From assembly GCA_963781785.1 (NCBI GenBank), contig CAWAHD010000002.1, positions 1,178,001-1,242,000 on the forward strand: 64,000 nucleotides of DNA, in the 5' to 3' direction. Both the position numbers and the translations under genes were made by a program. The notes under the pieces are model-generated. The model made no database searches and was not told the DNA's origin. It worked only from the letters and a program-made list of their open reading frames with translations. Shown one piece after another: positions 40,911-51,048 of the stretch. This DNA comes from CAWAHD01 sp963781785. GTDB taxonomy: Bacteria; Planctomycetota; Planctomycetia; Isosphaerales; Isosphaeraceae. Each line of letters starts with the position of its first letter. Position 1 is the first letter of the stretch.

Positions 40911-41651
40911 ATGTCGCACATCACCCCCGAGAGCATCAAGGCCGGCGAGTTCCCGACGACGCACTGGAGCCGGGTCGCGGCGGCCGGCGACCTGGGCGGG
41001 CCAGAGGCCCGTGAATCGCTCACAATCCTTTGCGACGCCTACTGGTACCCCCTCTACGCATACATCAGGCGCCGCGGCTATCCGCCCGAGAAAGCCCAGG
41101 ATCTCACCCAGGATTTCTTCGCCCGCTTGCTGGAGAAGGGCCTCCTGGCCGAGGCCGATCCCGGCCGCGGACGGTTCCGCGCGTTCCTGCGAACCGTTTG
41201 CGCACATTACCTAGCCAACCAGCGCGACCGCGAAAATACCCTGAAGCGCGGCGGCGGCCGGACGGCCATCCGGATCGATGCCGCCCTGGCAGAGGGCCGC
41301 TATGCCAAGGAGCTCACCCACGACTTGACCGCCGAGCGGATCTTCGATCGAAGCTGGGCGCTGACGTTGCTTGATCGGGTGTTCAGACAGCTCCGCCTCG
41401 AATACGAAGAGGCTGGGCGGGGGGCCCTGTTCGAAGGCATCCAGGTTTTCCTCACCGAGGATCCCCGCGCCCCAGCGTATTCCTCGATCGCAGACCGGCT
41501 GGGAATGACCCGAGGAGCGGCCCGGGTCGCCGTCCATCGCCTCCGTCGCCGCTATGGCGACATCCTCCGCCGCGAGATCGCCGCCACTCTCGACGACCCC
41601 GCACAGATCGACGACGAGATCCAGGGTCTGTTCGCCGCCCTGGAAACCTAG
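40911..41651 (+). CDS. ECF-type RNA polymerase sigma factor
   Basis: A 246-residue sigma factor. The sigma region 2 is LCDAYWYPLYAYIRRRG ... QDLTQDFFARLLEKG with FRAFLRTVCAHYLANQ; region 4 is SSIADRLGMTRGAARVAVHRLRRRYGDILR. The opening IKAGEFPTTHWSRV is typical of a planctomycete group whose genes often lie beside Ser/Thr kinase genes. It follows birA by 3 bases. No anti-sigma gene is adjacent; a second ECF factor and a large kinase lie just downstream, so control by that kinase is possible (inference). Confidence 0.88.
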   Translation: MSHITPESIKAGEFPTTHWSRVAAAGDLGGPEARESLTILCDAYWYPLYAYIRRRGYPPEKAQDLTQDFFARLLEKGLLAEADPGRGRFRAFLRTVCAHYLANQRDRENTLKRGGGRTAIRIDAALAEGRYAKELTHDLTAERIFDRSWALTLLDRVFRQLRLEYEEAGRGALFEGIQVFLTEDPRAPAYSSIADRLGMTRGAARVAVHRLRRRYGDILRREIAATLDDPAQIDDEIQGLFAALET

Positions 41652-41852
41652 CGCAAAAAGAAACCGCCTCCTCCTGTAACGATTTCCGCCATTTGCTTGA
41701 TCCCTTTGTAGAGGACACGGGCGGACTGCGCAGATCCCGCTCCCGCGGCGCGCGCCGCGCTCAGGATTCACGGCCTTCCCAGGGCGACCGGCTCCATCGA
41801 AACGAGGCGAGTCATCGTGATCGGTGGTCTTCGAGAGAGCAGGCGGAGCGGA

Positions 41853-42484
41853 ATGGATAGATTTCGGCTGGAGCTGCTGGCGAGGGCCCGGTCGGGGCAA
41901 GCCGAGGCATTGGGAGAGATCTGCGACCATTACCGCAATTACCTTCGCGTCGTCGTGCGGTCCTCGTTGCGGCCCAAGCTGCGGGAGCAGGTCGAGCTGT
42001 CCGACGTCGTGCAAGAAGTGCTCGTCGAGATGGTCCGGCAGTTTCCCGGCTTTACCGGAGACGATGAGACGGCCCTCCTCGGCTGGATGCGCCGGCTGGT
42101 TGCCCAGAAGCTCGCGGATCTGGCCCGTTTCCACAATCGCTTGAAGCGCGGGGGGGCGTCGCGCCCCTTTCGCTCGATGCTCACAAAGACGTCACCCGCA
42201 GCTCGGCTCCAACCGGTTTCGAGACCCGCCTCCTGGACATGCTCGCCCTGAGCCAGAGCAGCCCCAGCGAGGCCGCCAGTCGCCGTGAGCAGACCGAGCT
42301 TCTCGCCCGTGCGCTCGATCACCTGCCCGCTCCCGAAGTCCAGGTCCTCTGGCTCCATTATGCCGATGGACTTTCGTTCACAGCGATCGGCGACCGGCTC
42401 GGGCTCACTCGCAAGCAGATTCGCATTCTCTGGGCACGCGGTCTCAAGCTGCTCCGCCGCACGATGGGCCGACAATCGCGATAG
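41853..42484 (+). CDS. ECF-type RNA polymerase sigma factor, one frame break
   Basis: About 210 residues. The ATG at 41853 has GGAG upstream. Region 2: RARSGQAEALGEICDHYRNYLRVV and ELSDVVQEVLVEMVRQFPGF; region 4: RALDHLPAPEVQVLWLHYADGLS ... TRKQIRILWARGLKLLRRTM. A missing G in the long G run at about 42150-42156 splits the frame between the two regions. The kinase gene starts 117 bases downstream on the same strand, across a 7-base tandem repeat, and sigma and kinase probably act together. Confidence 0.85.
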
Positions 42485-42529
42485 CGTCTGATATGATGAT
42501 CGTTCGTCCCGGCGCGACGGGTCTTTGTT

Positions 42530-42578
42530 CATCCTTCATCCTTCATCCTTCATCCTTCATCCTTCATCCTTCATCCTT
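42530..42578 (+). repeat. Heptanucleotide microsatellite (CATCCTT)7
   Basis: Seven perfect copies of CATCCTT lie between the ECF gene and the kinase start at 42601. An in-frame ATG at 42493 would put the repeat inside the kinase reading frame (as FILHPSS repeats). A ribosome-binding site GGGAG follows at 42583-42587. Confidence 0.95.
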
Positions 42579-42600
42579 TTCTGGGAGTGGATGGCCCGTG

Positions 42601-45600
42601 ATGATCGCTTATGACCGCTGCCCGAGCTGCGGAGCCCGACGGTCCGCAGGCGCGCCCGCCGGCCATTGCCCGCGGTGCCTGCTGCAACTGGGTCTCGGAT
42701 CCGATCATCCCGCTCGGGTCAGCGATAGCTCGGGCACCCGGTCAAGGCCGGCCGGATACCGTAGCGACCCGGGCGCGCGGTGCGCACGCCGGCCGGCTCG
42801 AGTCACCACTCCCGGTTGTCGGGTGTGCTGGCCGCCCTCGACGCAACCGTGGGCCGCGTTCCGCGGGTCTTGCTGCGGGACGACGAAACCGGCACGGCGA
42901 TGCTCGTGCGTCCCCACTCCAGCGAGATGCCTGTGCGCACGGGCGAAGCCGGCCGGTACCATCTGCTCGGCGAGATCGCCCGCGGTGGCATGGGGGTTGT
43001 GCTCAAAGGACGCGACGAAGACCTCGGCCGCGACCTGGCCGTCAAGGTCTTGCTCGAAAAACACCGCGACAACGCCGAGCTGGTCCGCCGGTTCATCGAG
43101 GAGGCACAGATCGGCGGCCAGCTCCAACACCCGGGCATCGTGCCGGTCTACGAGCTGGGCCAGCTTCCAGACCGGCGGCTCTACATCGCGATGAAGCTCG
43201 TCAAAGGGCGCACCCTGGCCGCCTTGCTCGAGGCACGCCGGGACCCGGCTGAGGACAGAGCCCGGCTCCTCCAGGTGTTCGAGCAGGTCTGCCAGACGAT
43301 GGCTTATGCCCATAGCTGCGGCGTGATCCATCGCGACCTGAAACCGTCCAACGTGATGGTCGGCAATTTCGGCGAAGTGCAGGTGATGGACTGGGGCCTG
43401 GCCAAGGTTCTCGGCCAGGGGGGAGTGGCCGACGAAGAAAAGTCGCTGCGCGACCGGGTCGAGCCCGATGCAATCCGCACGATGCGCACGGGCTCCGAGG
43501 CCGGCGAGTCGCGGGCCGGGTCGGTGCTGGGAACGCCGGCCTACATGGCCCCCGAACAGGCGCGGGCGCCCTGGATACCGTCGACGAGCGCGCCGATGTC
43601 TTCGGCCTGGGCGCGATCCTCTGCGAGATCCTGACCGGTCAGCCGCTCTACCAGGGAGCAACCGGTGCGGAGCTTTACCGAATGGCCGAGCGCGCCGACC
43701 TGGCCGATGCATTCACCCGGCTCGAAAAGTGCGGCGCCGATCACGACCTCGTGGCCCTGACAAGGTGGTGCCTGGCCGCCGCGCCGCGCGACCGGCCGCG
43801 CGACGCCGGTGCCGTGGTCGCGACGCTGTCGGGCTACCTGGCGGGAGTGCAGGAGCGGCTGCGGGCCGCCGAGATGGCACAGGCCCGGGCCGAGGCTCAC
43901 GCCAGTGAGGAGCGGAAGCGATGGTACCTGACCGTCGGCCTGACGGCTTCGGTGCTGGTGATCGCATCGCTCGCCGGCGGCGGCTGGTCGTGGATGGCGA
44001 GCGATCGCGCGGCGCGGGCCGCCGCCAGAACCCGTGCTGCCAACCTGGCCTTCGACGAGGCATCGCACAAGCTCGGGCGGGCGCGGTACTCCCCCGGCGA
44101 CCCCACGCGATGGGTCGAGGCCGTCGAGGCCGCCAAGCGTGCACGTGCTCTGGTATGCCCGCTCGCCGGCGAGGTTTCCGACGAGGTCCGCGGCCGCGTG
44201 CTCTCGCTCCTGGCCACCTCCGAGCGCGAGCGCAGCCTGGCCGAGGCCATCACCAAGGACCGCCACATGGTCGAGCGCCTCGCCGAAATCCATAACGACC
44301 TGGGAGTCCACCTCGATTACGAACGGGCCGACGCCGAGTACTCCGCAGCGTTCCGCGATTATGGCGTGGACATCGAGCGGCTGGAACCGTCCGTCGCCGG
44401 CGGCCGGCTTGCCGCCAGCCCGGTCGCGATCGAGCTGGCCAACGCACTCGACCAGTGGACTTTCATGTTGAGAAGCCCGTTCCAGCGTGATTTCGCCGGC
44501 GCTATGCGGCTTGTCATGATCGCCAAGACGGTCGACCCGGACCCGTGGCGAAACCAGTTGCGCGACACGCTCGGGGTGATGATGAAGGACCGGAGAGGAA
44601 CCCTCAACCTGCTCAACCGGCTGGCTGCCACCGCCCAGCCGGATCAGCTTCCCGAGGCAAGCGTCACCCGGCTGGCGTTCGCGCTGTCCTCGCTCGGGAG
44701 CCGGAAGAGGGCCATCAACCTGCTTCGCCGCGCCCAGCTAGCCCATCCCGACGATTTCTGGATCAACATGGATCTCGGCCGAGAGCTCTGGACTTCCAGT
44801 CAACACGACGAAGCCGGCCGGTTCTTCTCGGCCGCGGTGGCGATCCGGCCCCGGAGCAGTCTGGCGCACCGGAGTCTGGGTTCGTCGCTCGAAAAGGCGG
44901 GCCGGCTCGATGAGGCGGTTGCAACGCTCGAGCACGCGATTCGGTCGCGCCCGGATGACGCTCATGCCCATGATGCCCTGGGCCGGCTGTTGCTCGATAT
45001 GGGCCGCACCGATCAGGCCATCGCATCGTTGCGTGAAGCCACACAGGCCGATAAGAGCTTCTGGCCGGCGCAGTTCAACCTGGGCAGGGCCCTCCTGGCC
45101 AGCGGCGACTTTCGGGCCGCAATCGTGTGTTTTCAGCACGCCTTGGCGGCCATGTCTCGCGGCCGCGCCTGGCCGCCCGCGACCGATCTGATCCGCGAGG
45201 CACAGCGGATGATCGCACTCGAGGGCCGGCTGTCTGAGCTCTTGCCAGCGAAGCTCGAGATCGATGCCGAAGAGCGCGCGGCCCTTGCCCGGCTCTGCCG
45301 CATCAAGCAGCTTCACGCGGCCTCGGGCGCCTCTGGACCGAGACCTTCGTCACATCGCCCCGATTCGCCGAAGACCCGCATGCCGGCCATCTCTTCGCGG
45401 CCGCATGCTCGGCCGCTCTGGCTGCGAGCGGGCAGGGGAAGGATAGCCCTCCGCCCGACCAGCATGCTCGCGACCGTCTCCGCGGCCGGGCCATCGACTG
45501 GCTCGCGGCCGATCTGGCCCTCTGCACGGCCGTGATCGAAACAGGGAATCTCCGGGACCGCGCGGCGATCGCCACCCGCCTCAGCCGCTGGCGCGCCGTA

Positions 45601-45753
45601 CCCGACCTGGCCAGCTTGCGAGATCCGGCCGCCGTGGCGAATCTCCCCCTCGAAGAGCGCCGTTTGTGCAGGGCCCTCTGGTCCCGAGTCGACCTCTTGA
45701 TCGATGCCGGCCGCCGCACGGCAACGCCGGATCAAGTGTCCGTCCGCGATTAG
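42601..45753 (+). CDS. Zinc-ribbon Ser/Thr protein kinase with TPR region, three frame breaks
   Basis: About 1,050 residues. N-terminal zinc ribbon CPSCGARRSAGAPAGHCPRC (residues 7-26) followed by LLQLGLG, as in many planctomycete kinases. Kinase domain: YHLLGEIARGGMGVVLKG, VKVLLEKH, GVIHRDLKPSNVMVG, VMDWGLAK (an MDWG variant of DFG), GTPAYMAPEQA. Then a membrane helix (VGLTASVLVIASLAGGGWSW) and a long TPR-type C-terminal half (SSLAHRSLGSSLEKAGRLDEAV). Missing bases near 42770, 43564 and 45325 break the frame; each side resumes conserved sequence. The C-terminal part is therefore probably outside the membrane and senses or binds partners. Likely partner of the two ECF sigma genes upstream. 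Confidence 0.88.
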
Positions 45754-45872
45754 CATCCAGAGAGTTGATCCCCGGTCGTGCTCAAACGACAATGGCACGC
45801 CAGCGGCCGCCAGGTGCGCCGTCGGATCAAACCTCCCTCACTTGATTGATCAAAGATCGAAAGATCGACGCC

Positions 45873-47216
45873 ATGTACCAACCACTCTCAATCGTCCTGG
45901 TCTTGAGCACCTCCCTTGTAGCGGCCAGCAGCCCGGAGCCGGAGCGGGCTGCCACGCCGACCGCCGCCGCCAAGTCGTTCACGCCCCTCTTCAACGGCAA
46001 GGACTTCACCGGCTGGCACGGTCTGGAGACGATGGATCCGCGCAAGTTCGACGCCCTGGCTCCGGACAAGAAGTCCAAGGTGCTCGCTGCCGGTGCCGAA
46101 GACCTCAAAAAACACTGGCGCGCCCTAGACGGTGTGATCGTGAACGACGGGCAGGGGGTCTATCTCACCACCGACAAATACTATGGCGACGTCGAGCTCA
46201 CGATCGACTTCAAGATCGGTCCCAAGGGAGACAGCGGGGTTTATCTCCGTGGCACGCCCCAGGTTCAGATCTGGGATTTTAGCGAGCCAACTTACCAGCG
46301 AATGGGAGCCGACAAGGGCTCCGGCGGATTATGGAACAACAGCGCCGGCGCGCCCGGCAAAGACCCGCTCACGCGCGGCGATAAGCCGATCGGAGAATGG
46401 AACACGTTCCGGATCATCCAGGTCGGCGCGCGGACGACCGTTTACCTGAACGACAAGCTCGTAGTCGACCATGCAACCATGGAAAACTACTGGGAGCGCA
46501 CGCGACCGCTGTCGCCGCGCGGCCCGATCCAGCTCCAGACGCACGAGCACGAGCTGCGCTGGCGAAACATCGCGGTCCGTGAGATTCCACCGGAGGAAGC
46601 CAATGCCATTCTGGCCGCGCACGACGCCAACGCCTTTCGCTCTGTTTTCAACGGCCAGAACCTGGCCCAGTTTGCAGGACCGATCGAGAACTACGAAGTC
46701 AAGGAGGGCGTCCTGCGCTGCAAGCCTGACAAGGGCGGCACGATTTATTACAACGAAGAGTTCACCGACTTCATGGCTCGGCTCGAATTCAAATTGCCCG
46801 CCGGCGGCAACAACGGCCTGGCGATCCGGTATCCCGGCCGCGGAGACACCGCCTACGAGGGCATGTGCGAGCTCCAGATCCTGGACGACGCGCACGAAAG
46901 ATACGCCAGGACGCTCGATCCGCGCCAGGCCCATGGCTCGGCCTATGGAATGGTGGCCGCCCACCGCGGCTACTTACGGCCAGTCGGGCAGTGGAACTTC
47001 GAGGAAGTGACCGTCAAGGGCTCGAAGATCAAGGTCGAGCTCAATGGAACGGTGATCCTCGACACCGACCTCGCCAAAGTGAAGCAGTTCATGGCCGACT
47101 CGCCCCACTTTGGCAAGGACCGCACCTCCGGTTACTTCGGCTTCGCCGGCCATCACGACCCGGTTGAGTTCAGGAATGTGTCGATCAAGAGCCTCCATCC
47201 GGCAGGCGGTCCGTAG
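45873..47216 (+). CDS. Secreted protein with two DUF1080 (3-keto-disaccharide hydrolase-like) domains
   Basis: A 447-residue protein with a signal peptide (PLSIVLVLSTSLVAASS). Two tandem LamG-like DUF1080 domains: the first starts FTPLFNGKDFTGWHG and includes GDVELTIDFKIGPKGDSGVYLRG; the second starts RSVFNGQNLAQFAGP and includes FMARLEFKLPAGGNNGLAIRYPG. DUF1080 proteins are greatly expanded in Planctomycetes; some cleave 3-keto-glucosides and others may only bind glycans. The ATG at 45873 is preferred over an in-frame TTG at 45846. Monocistronic in appearance; the next gene is convergent. Confidence 0.85.
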   Translation: MYQPLSIVLVLSTSLVAASSPEPERAATPTAAAKSFTPLFNGKDFTGWHGLETMDPRKFDALAPDKKSKVLAAGAEDLKKHWRALDGVIVNDGQGVYLTTDKYYGDVELTIDFKIGPKGDSGVYLRGTPQVQIWDFSEPTYQRMGADKGSGGLWNNSAGAPGKDPLTRGDKPIGEWNTFRIIQVGARTTVYLNDKLVVDHATMENYWERTRPLSPRGPIQLQTHEHELRWRNIAVREIPPEEANAILAAHDANAFRSVFNGQNLAQFAGPIENYEVKEGVLRCKPDKGGTIYYNEEFTDFMARLEFKLPAGGNNGLAIRYPGRGDTAYEGMCELQILDDAHERYARTLDPRQAHGSAYGMVAAHRGYLRPVGQWNFEEVTVKGSKIKVELNGTVILDTDLAKVKQFMADSPHFGKDRTSGYFGFAGHHDPVEFRNVSIKSLHPAGGP

Positions 47217-47253
47217 GCCCGCCACGACGCAACGTCGCCCGATGGTTTTTTCT

Positions 47254-47308
47254 GGCTCCCTCTCCTTGGGGACAGCGCTCGGGTGAGGGGCCAGCCCCAC
47301 CGAGAGCC
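47254..47308. repeat. Intergenic hairpin repeat (CCCTCTCC ... GGTGAGGGGC type)
   Basis: A degenerate copy of an intergenic element with an inner CTCCTTGGGGA and outer GGGTGAGGGGCCAGCCCCACC. A better-preserved copy lies at 58017-58072 and related ones at 53680-53881. It sits between the convergent DUF1080 and secDF genes, where it could act as a bidirectional terminator. Confidence 0.6.
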
Positions 47309-47336
47309 TTTTCAAGCGGCGTCGAACCCGCAAGGC

Positions 47337-50300
47337 TCATCGCGCCGCAGTTGCCACCAGTTGCTTTCCTCCCTTGACCGGCTCGGTCTTGGTCGCCACG
47401 AAGTCGATCAGGATCGGCGTCGCGATGTAGACCGTGCTGTACGTGCCGCTCAGGAAGCCGACAACGAGTGCGAAGGCAAACCCGTGCAGCCCCTCGCCGC
47501 CGAAGAAGTAGAGAATTACCACGACGAGCCATGCCGTGAACGACGTCAAGATCGTGCGGCTCAAAGTCTGATTGATGGCGTCGTTCACCATCTTGTTCGT
47601 GAGATGTGGCGTCTTCCCCTTGATCTCCCGGATCCGGTCGAAGATCACGATCGTGTCGTTGACCGAGAACCCGATCAATGTGAGAAACGCCGCCACAATC
47701 GGCAAGTCGATCTTGAATTGATCGATCTGAAGCGCCGTGCTCACGACCGGAACCTGAGCCAGCCAGTAGCTGACGGCGATCGCTCCCAGAGCGATCAACA
47801 CGTCGTGGACCACCGCCAGCACGGCGGCAAACCCGTACGTGAAGGAATGGAACCTCCACCACAGATAGGCGATGATGATGATCCAGCTCGCGATCGTGGC
47901 CAGGAGGGCCTTGGTGCGGGTTTCGCCGGCAACGATGCCGCCGAAATTGGAGATTCGCTCGAACAGGAGATCGGGGTCGTTGGAAAGGCTCCCCGCGAGC
48001 TTGCCGAGCTGAGCCTTGGCGACCTCGGGCTCGAGATCGGTTCGCAGGATCAGCGTGTTCGCGTTGGCCGGCGGGCCCGTCGCCTCCGCCGCGTCACTGC
48101 CGGCCGGTTCCGGAGCCTTGAGGATCTCGAACCGCGCGCCGGGTTGGCGATCTGCGCATCCGTAAGGACCTTGGTAAACACGGATGTCACGACCTGGGTG
48201 GGCGCTTCGGGCCGGTTGAAGGCGGTCGTGTTGAAATCGAGCGCATACTCATGCCCGCCGCCGAACCGTGCGGCAGCCCGGGCCGACTTGGACGCGTCGG
48301 CCGGCAGAGGGGTCGTCACGCTGGCGATCGGCTTGCCCTCGCCAAAGGTCATCTCGACTTTCGCCAGGCTCGAGCCAAATGCCTCGAGGATCTCGCTCTG
48401 GACCTTCCGCGTGTCCTGCTCGGTCGTGCGGATGTTGAATCGCGCCAGCCGCCGGTCCTGGCCCATTCGAAGGCTCTCGACCGTCACATCGGGCAGGTCC
48501 TTCGCCTTCTGGCGAACCAGCTCGGCACGCTTCGACTCGGTGAGGTGCTGCACCTCGGGGTCGCTGTCGTTGAGCCGGATGGTGACCAGCGTCCCGCCCG
48601 TGAAGTCGATGTTGAACATGCCCTGGCGGCGCACGCCCGTGGCGACCAGCCCCAGGACGATCAAGACGACCGAGCCGGCCATGCAGAGGTAACGCGGGCC
48701 GATGAAATCGATGTTCGTCTTGTCGAGCAGCTTGAGCATCGTGACCTTCTTGAGCCAGCCACGGGTGTAGCAGTACTCGAAGATCACTCGCGACATGAAC
48801 ACGGCTGTGAATAGATTCCAGGCCATGCCGATCATCATCGTCAGGGCGAATCCCTTGACCTCTTCGGTACCGACGATGTAGAGCACGAGAGCCGCCAGGA
48901 AGTTGCAGACGTGCGAGTCGAAGATCGTCACCCAGGCCCGGTTGAAGCCGTTGCGGATCTGCTGGGCCAGGCTGGCTCCGCGGTCCTTTTCTTCGCGCAT
49001 GCGCTCGAACACCAGCACGTTGGCGTCGACCGCCATGCCGATCGTGAGCGCCAGCCCGGCCAGGCCCGGCAGTGAGAACGTTGCCTTGATCCAGGCCATC
49101 GAGCCCAGGAGCAAGATCATGTTCACGAGAAGCGCGAGCACCGCCACGAACCCCGCGAACCGGTAGTAGATCACCATGAAGATCGGCACCACCAGAAGGG
49201 AGATCACGATCGCGAATTCCCCCTTGGCGATCGTGTCGGAACCCAAGGTCGGGCCGACCTTCTCCTCCTGGAGAGGCTTGGGGTTCACGCTCGCCGGCAA
49301 GCTGCCGGCTCGCAAGACCTGGACCAGGTGCTCGACCTCCTTGAGCTTGAACCCCTGCGGGCCCCCTTCAATGATGCCCGAATCGCGGATCTCGTCCTTG
49401 AGCACCGGCGCCGACATCAGCCGGTTGTCGAGCAAGATGCCCAGCCGATACATGAAGGCCCCCCCTTCCTCGGGGCGATGCTCGTGCGTCAGCCGGCCGA
49501 ACCGCGCCGCGCCGGCCGATTCGAACTCGAAGTGGACCGCATGCTGAAACTGCTGGTCCATATCGGGCTTGACCTGCTTCAGGTACTTCCCGGTGACCTC
49601 CTGCCCGGGCTTGTCCAGGAGGCACAGGATATAGGTTTCGATCCGGCCCGGCGTGACTTTTTCCTCGCGGATCAAAACGTCGCTGGGGTTGCGGCTTGCT
49701 GGGATCCGGCGGCTGGATGCGGCTGGGGTTGAACTCGATCCGGTACGACGAGATCGTCTTGAGCCCGTGGGGCTTGTCCAGGATCAACGTGTTGGATGTA
49801 TTGCGGCGCACCTTCACATTCACGGGGCGCTCGTTGCCGTCGGAGTCCTTGCCCATCAGATAAACGTCAGACGAGGCGTAGAGATCGGGCTTCCATTCCT
49901 GGTCCAGGTCGATGATCGCCTCTTTCTCGAATCGGGGGTTGGTCCCCGACGAGATTTCGCCCAAGCTCGCCCATTTGTATCCATACGGCGGCTTGATGAA
50001 GCCGCCTGGCGCCAGCGCTCGGTCAAACACGTTTTCGTTGTGCTTGCGATTGGCCAGGATGCGGAATTCCAGCGAGCCGACGTCCGTCAGCATCTTCTTG
50101 ATGTCCTCGACCTCCGCATCGCTGGCCTTCGGCAAGATGATCTCGATCCGGTCGCCGCCGATCTTGCGGATCGGGATTTCCTTGACCCCGTCCGGGTCGG
50201 CGCGCTTCTTGAGCGCGGCAATCAGCTCGTCCATGTTGTAATTGCGCGCCCCGCTGTCGCGCACCACCTCGTAGACCAGAATCGTCCCTCCCGAGAGGTC

Positions 50301-50420
50301 GATTCCCAGCCGGAGCTGCTGGTCCGGAGGCCACATCGCGGCGAGACCCGCCAGCGTCGCAAGCCCGATCAAGACAAGCTTGATCACCAGGCGGTCAGCT
50401 TTCCATCCGAACCGTTTCAT
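47337..50420 (-). CDS. secDF: Fused SecD-SecF protein translocase subunit, two frame breaks
   Basis: About 1,030 residues carrying SecD and SecF in one chain. SecDF uses the proton gradient to pull exported proteins through SecYEG. The SecD half has LRLGIDLSGGTILVYEV, a large periplasmic loop, and GMAVDANVLVFERMREE; the SecF half has FNIDFTGGTLVTIRL and GFSVNDTIVIFDRIREI. Twelve membrane helices are expected and most can be seen. Breaks: an extra base near 49695 in the SecD periplasmic domain and a missing base near 48140 in the SecF periplasmic domain. The yajC gene is 144 bases upstream on the same strand, the usual order. Confidence 0.95.
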
Positions 50421-50564
50421 CGTTGTCTCCCCAAACCGGCCTTTTCTCTCCGACCGGACCCCGCGGCCGCTCGCACGCCGTTCCGACCCGGAATCGAGCG
50501 AGACTCGCCGGGCGCCAGAAACCTGATCAAGCGGAATGCGTCAAATGCGCCCAACGTCCCTAGC

Positions 50565-50933
50565 TCAGACCTCGCGCGTTTCCGCCGGCTTGTCCGCTCC
50601 TGCATCGATCACCCGCGCGATGCTCGCCTTGGTGAACGCGAGCTTCACGCCCTTGTCGTCGTCTACCCGCAGCACGACCTTGTCTTGCGTGGCGTCGACC
50701 GAGATCACCGTCCCGTACATCCCACTCGTTGTCACAACCTTGTCGTTCTTCTTCATCGTGTCGAGCATCGAGCGCCGCTTTTGTTCCTGCTGTTGCTGCG
50801 GCCGGATCAAGAAAAAGTAGAAGAGAAACGGGATCGGTGCGAAAAAGATGAAGGTCGACCAGAAGCTCCCACCCGCGTTGTCCTGCGCGAAAATCAACGG
50901 AAAATTCACGAGCGATGCAATCATCATGGTCAT
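50565..50933 (-). CDS. yajC: Preprotein translocase accessory protein YajC
   Basis: About 122 residues from the ATG at 50933 (other ATGs at 50972, 50927 and 50924). One membrane helix (FWSTFIFFAPIPFLFYFFLI) is followed at once by RPQQQQEQKRRSMLDTMKKNDKVVTTSGMYGTV, the family hallmark. YajC joins SecDF in the holotranslocon. It sits between tgt and secDF on the same strand, the conserved tgt-yajC-secDF arrangement. Confidence 0.93.
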   Translation of the reverse strand: MTMMIASLVNFPLIFAQDNAGGSFWSTFIFFAPIPFLFYFFLIRPQQQQEQKRRSMLDTMKKNDKVVTTSGMYGTVISVDATQDKVVLRVDDDKGVKLAFTKASIARVIDAGADKPAETREV

Positions 50934-51048
50934 CCGCAAAGAAAAGCCTGTGCCCGAACGGCCGATCGACAAACACCTTCGGCCGCGTCCCTGAAGGCGA
51001 CGACCGGGCGTGCCGATTGGCCGTAAACCGCCGCTTGCACTCTAACGC

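Noticed and set aside
42493..42600. Kinase start at the in-frame ATG at 42493
   Set aside because: The segment is a translated microsatellite and the family zinc ribbon begins right after 42601, which has GGGAG upstream. Kept only as a hypothesis in the findings.
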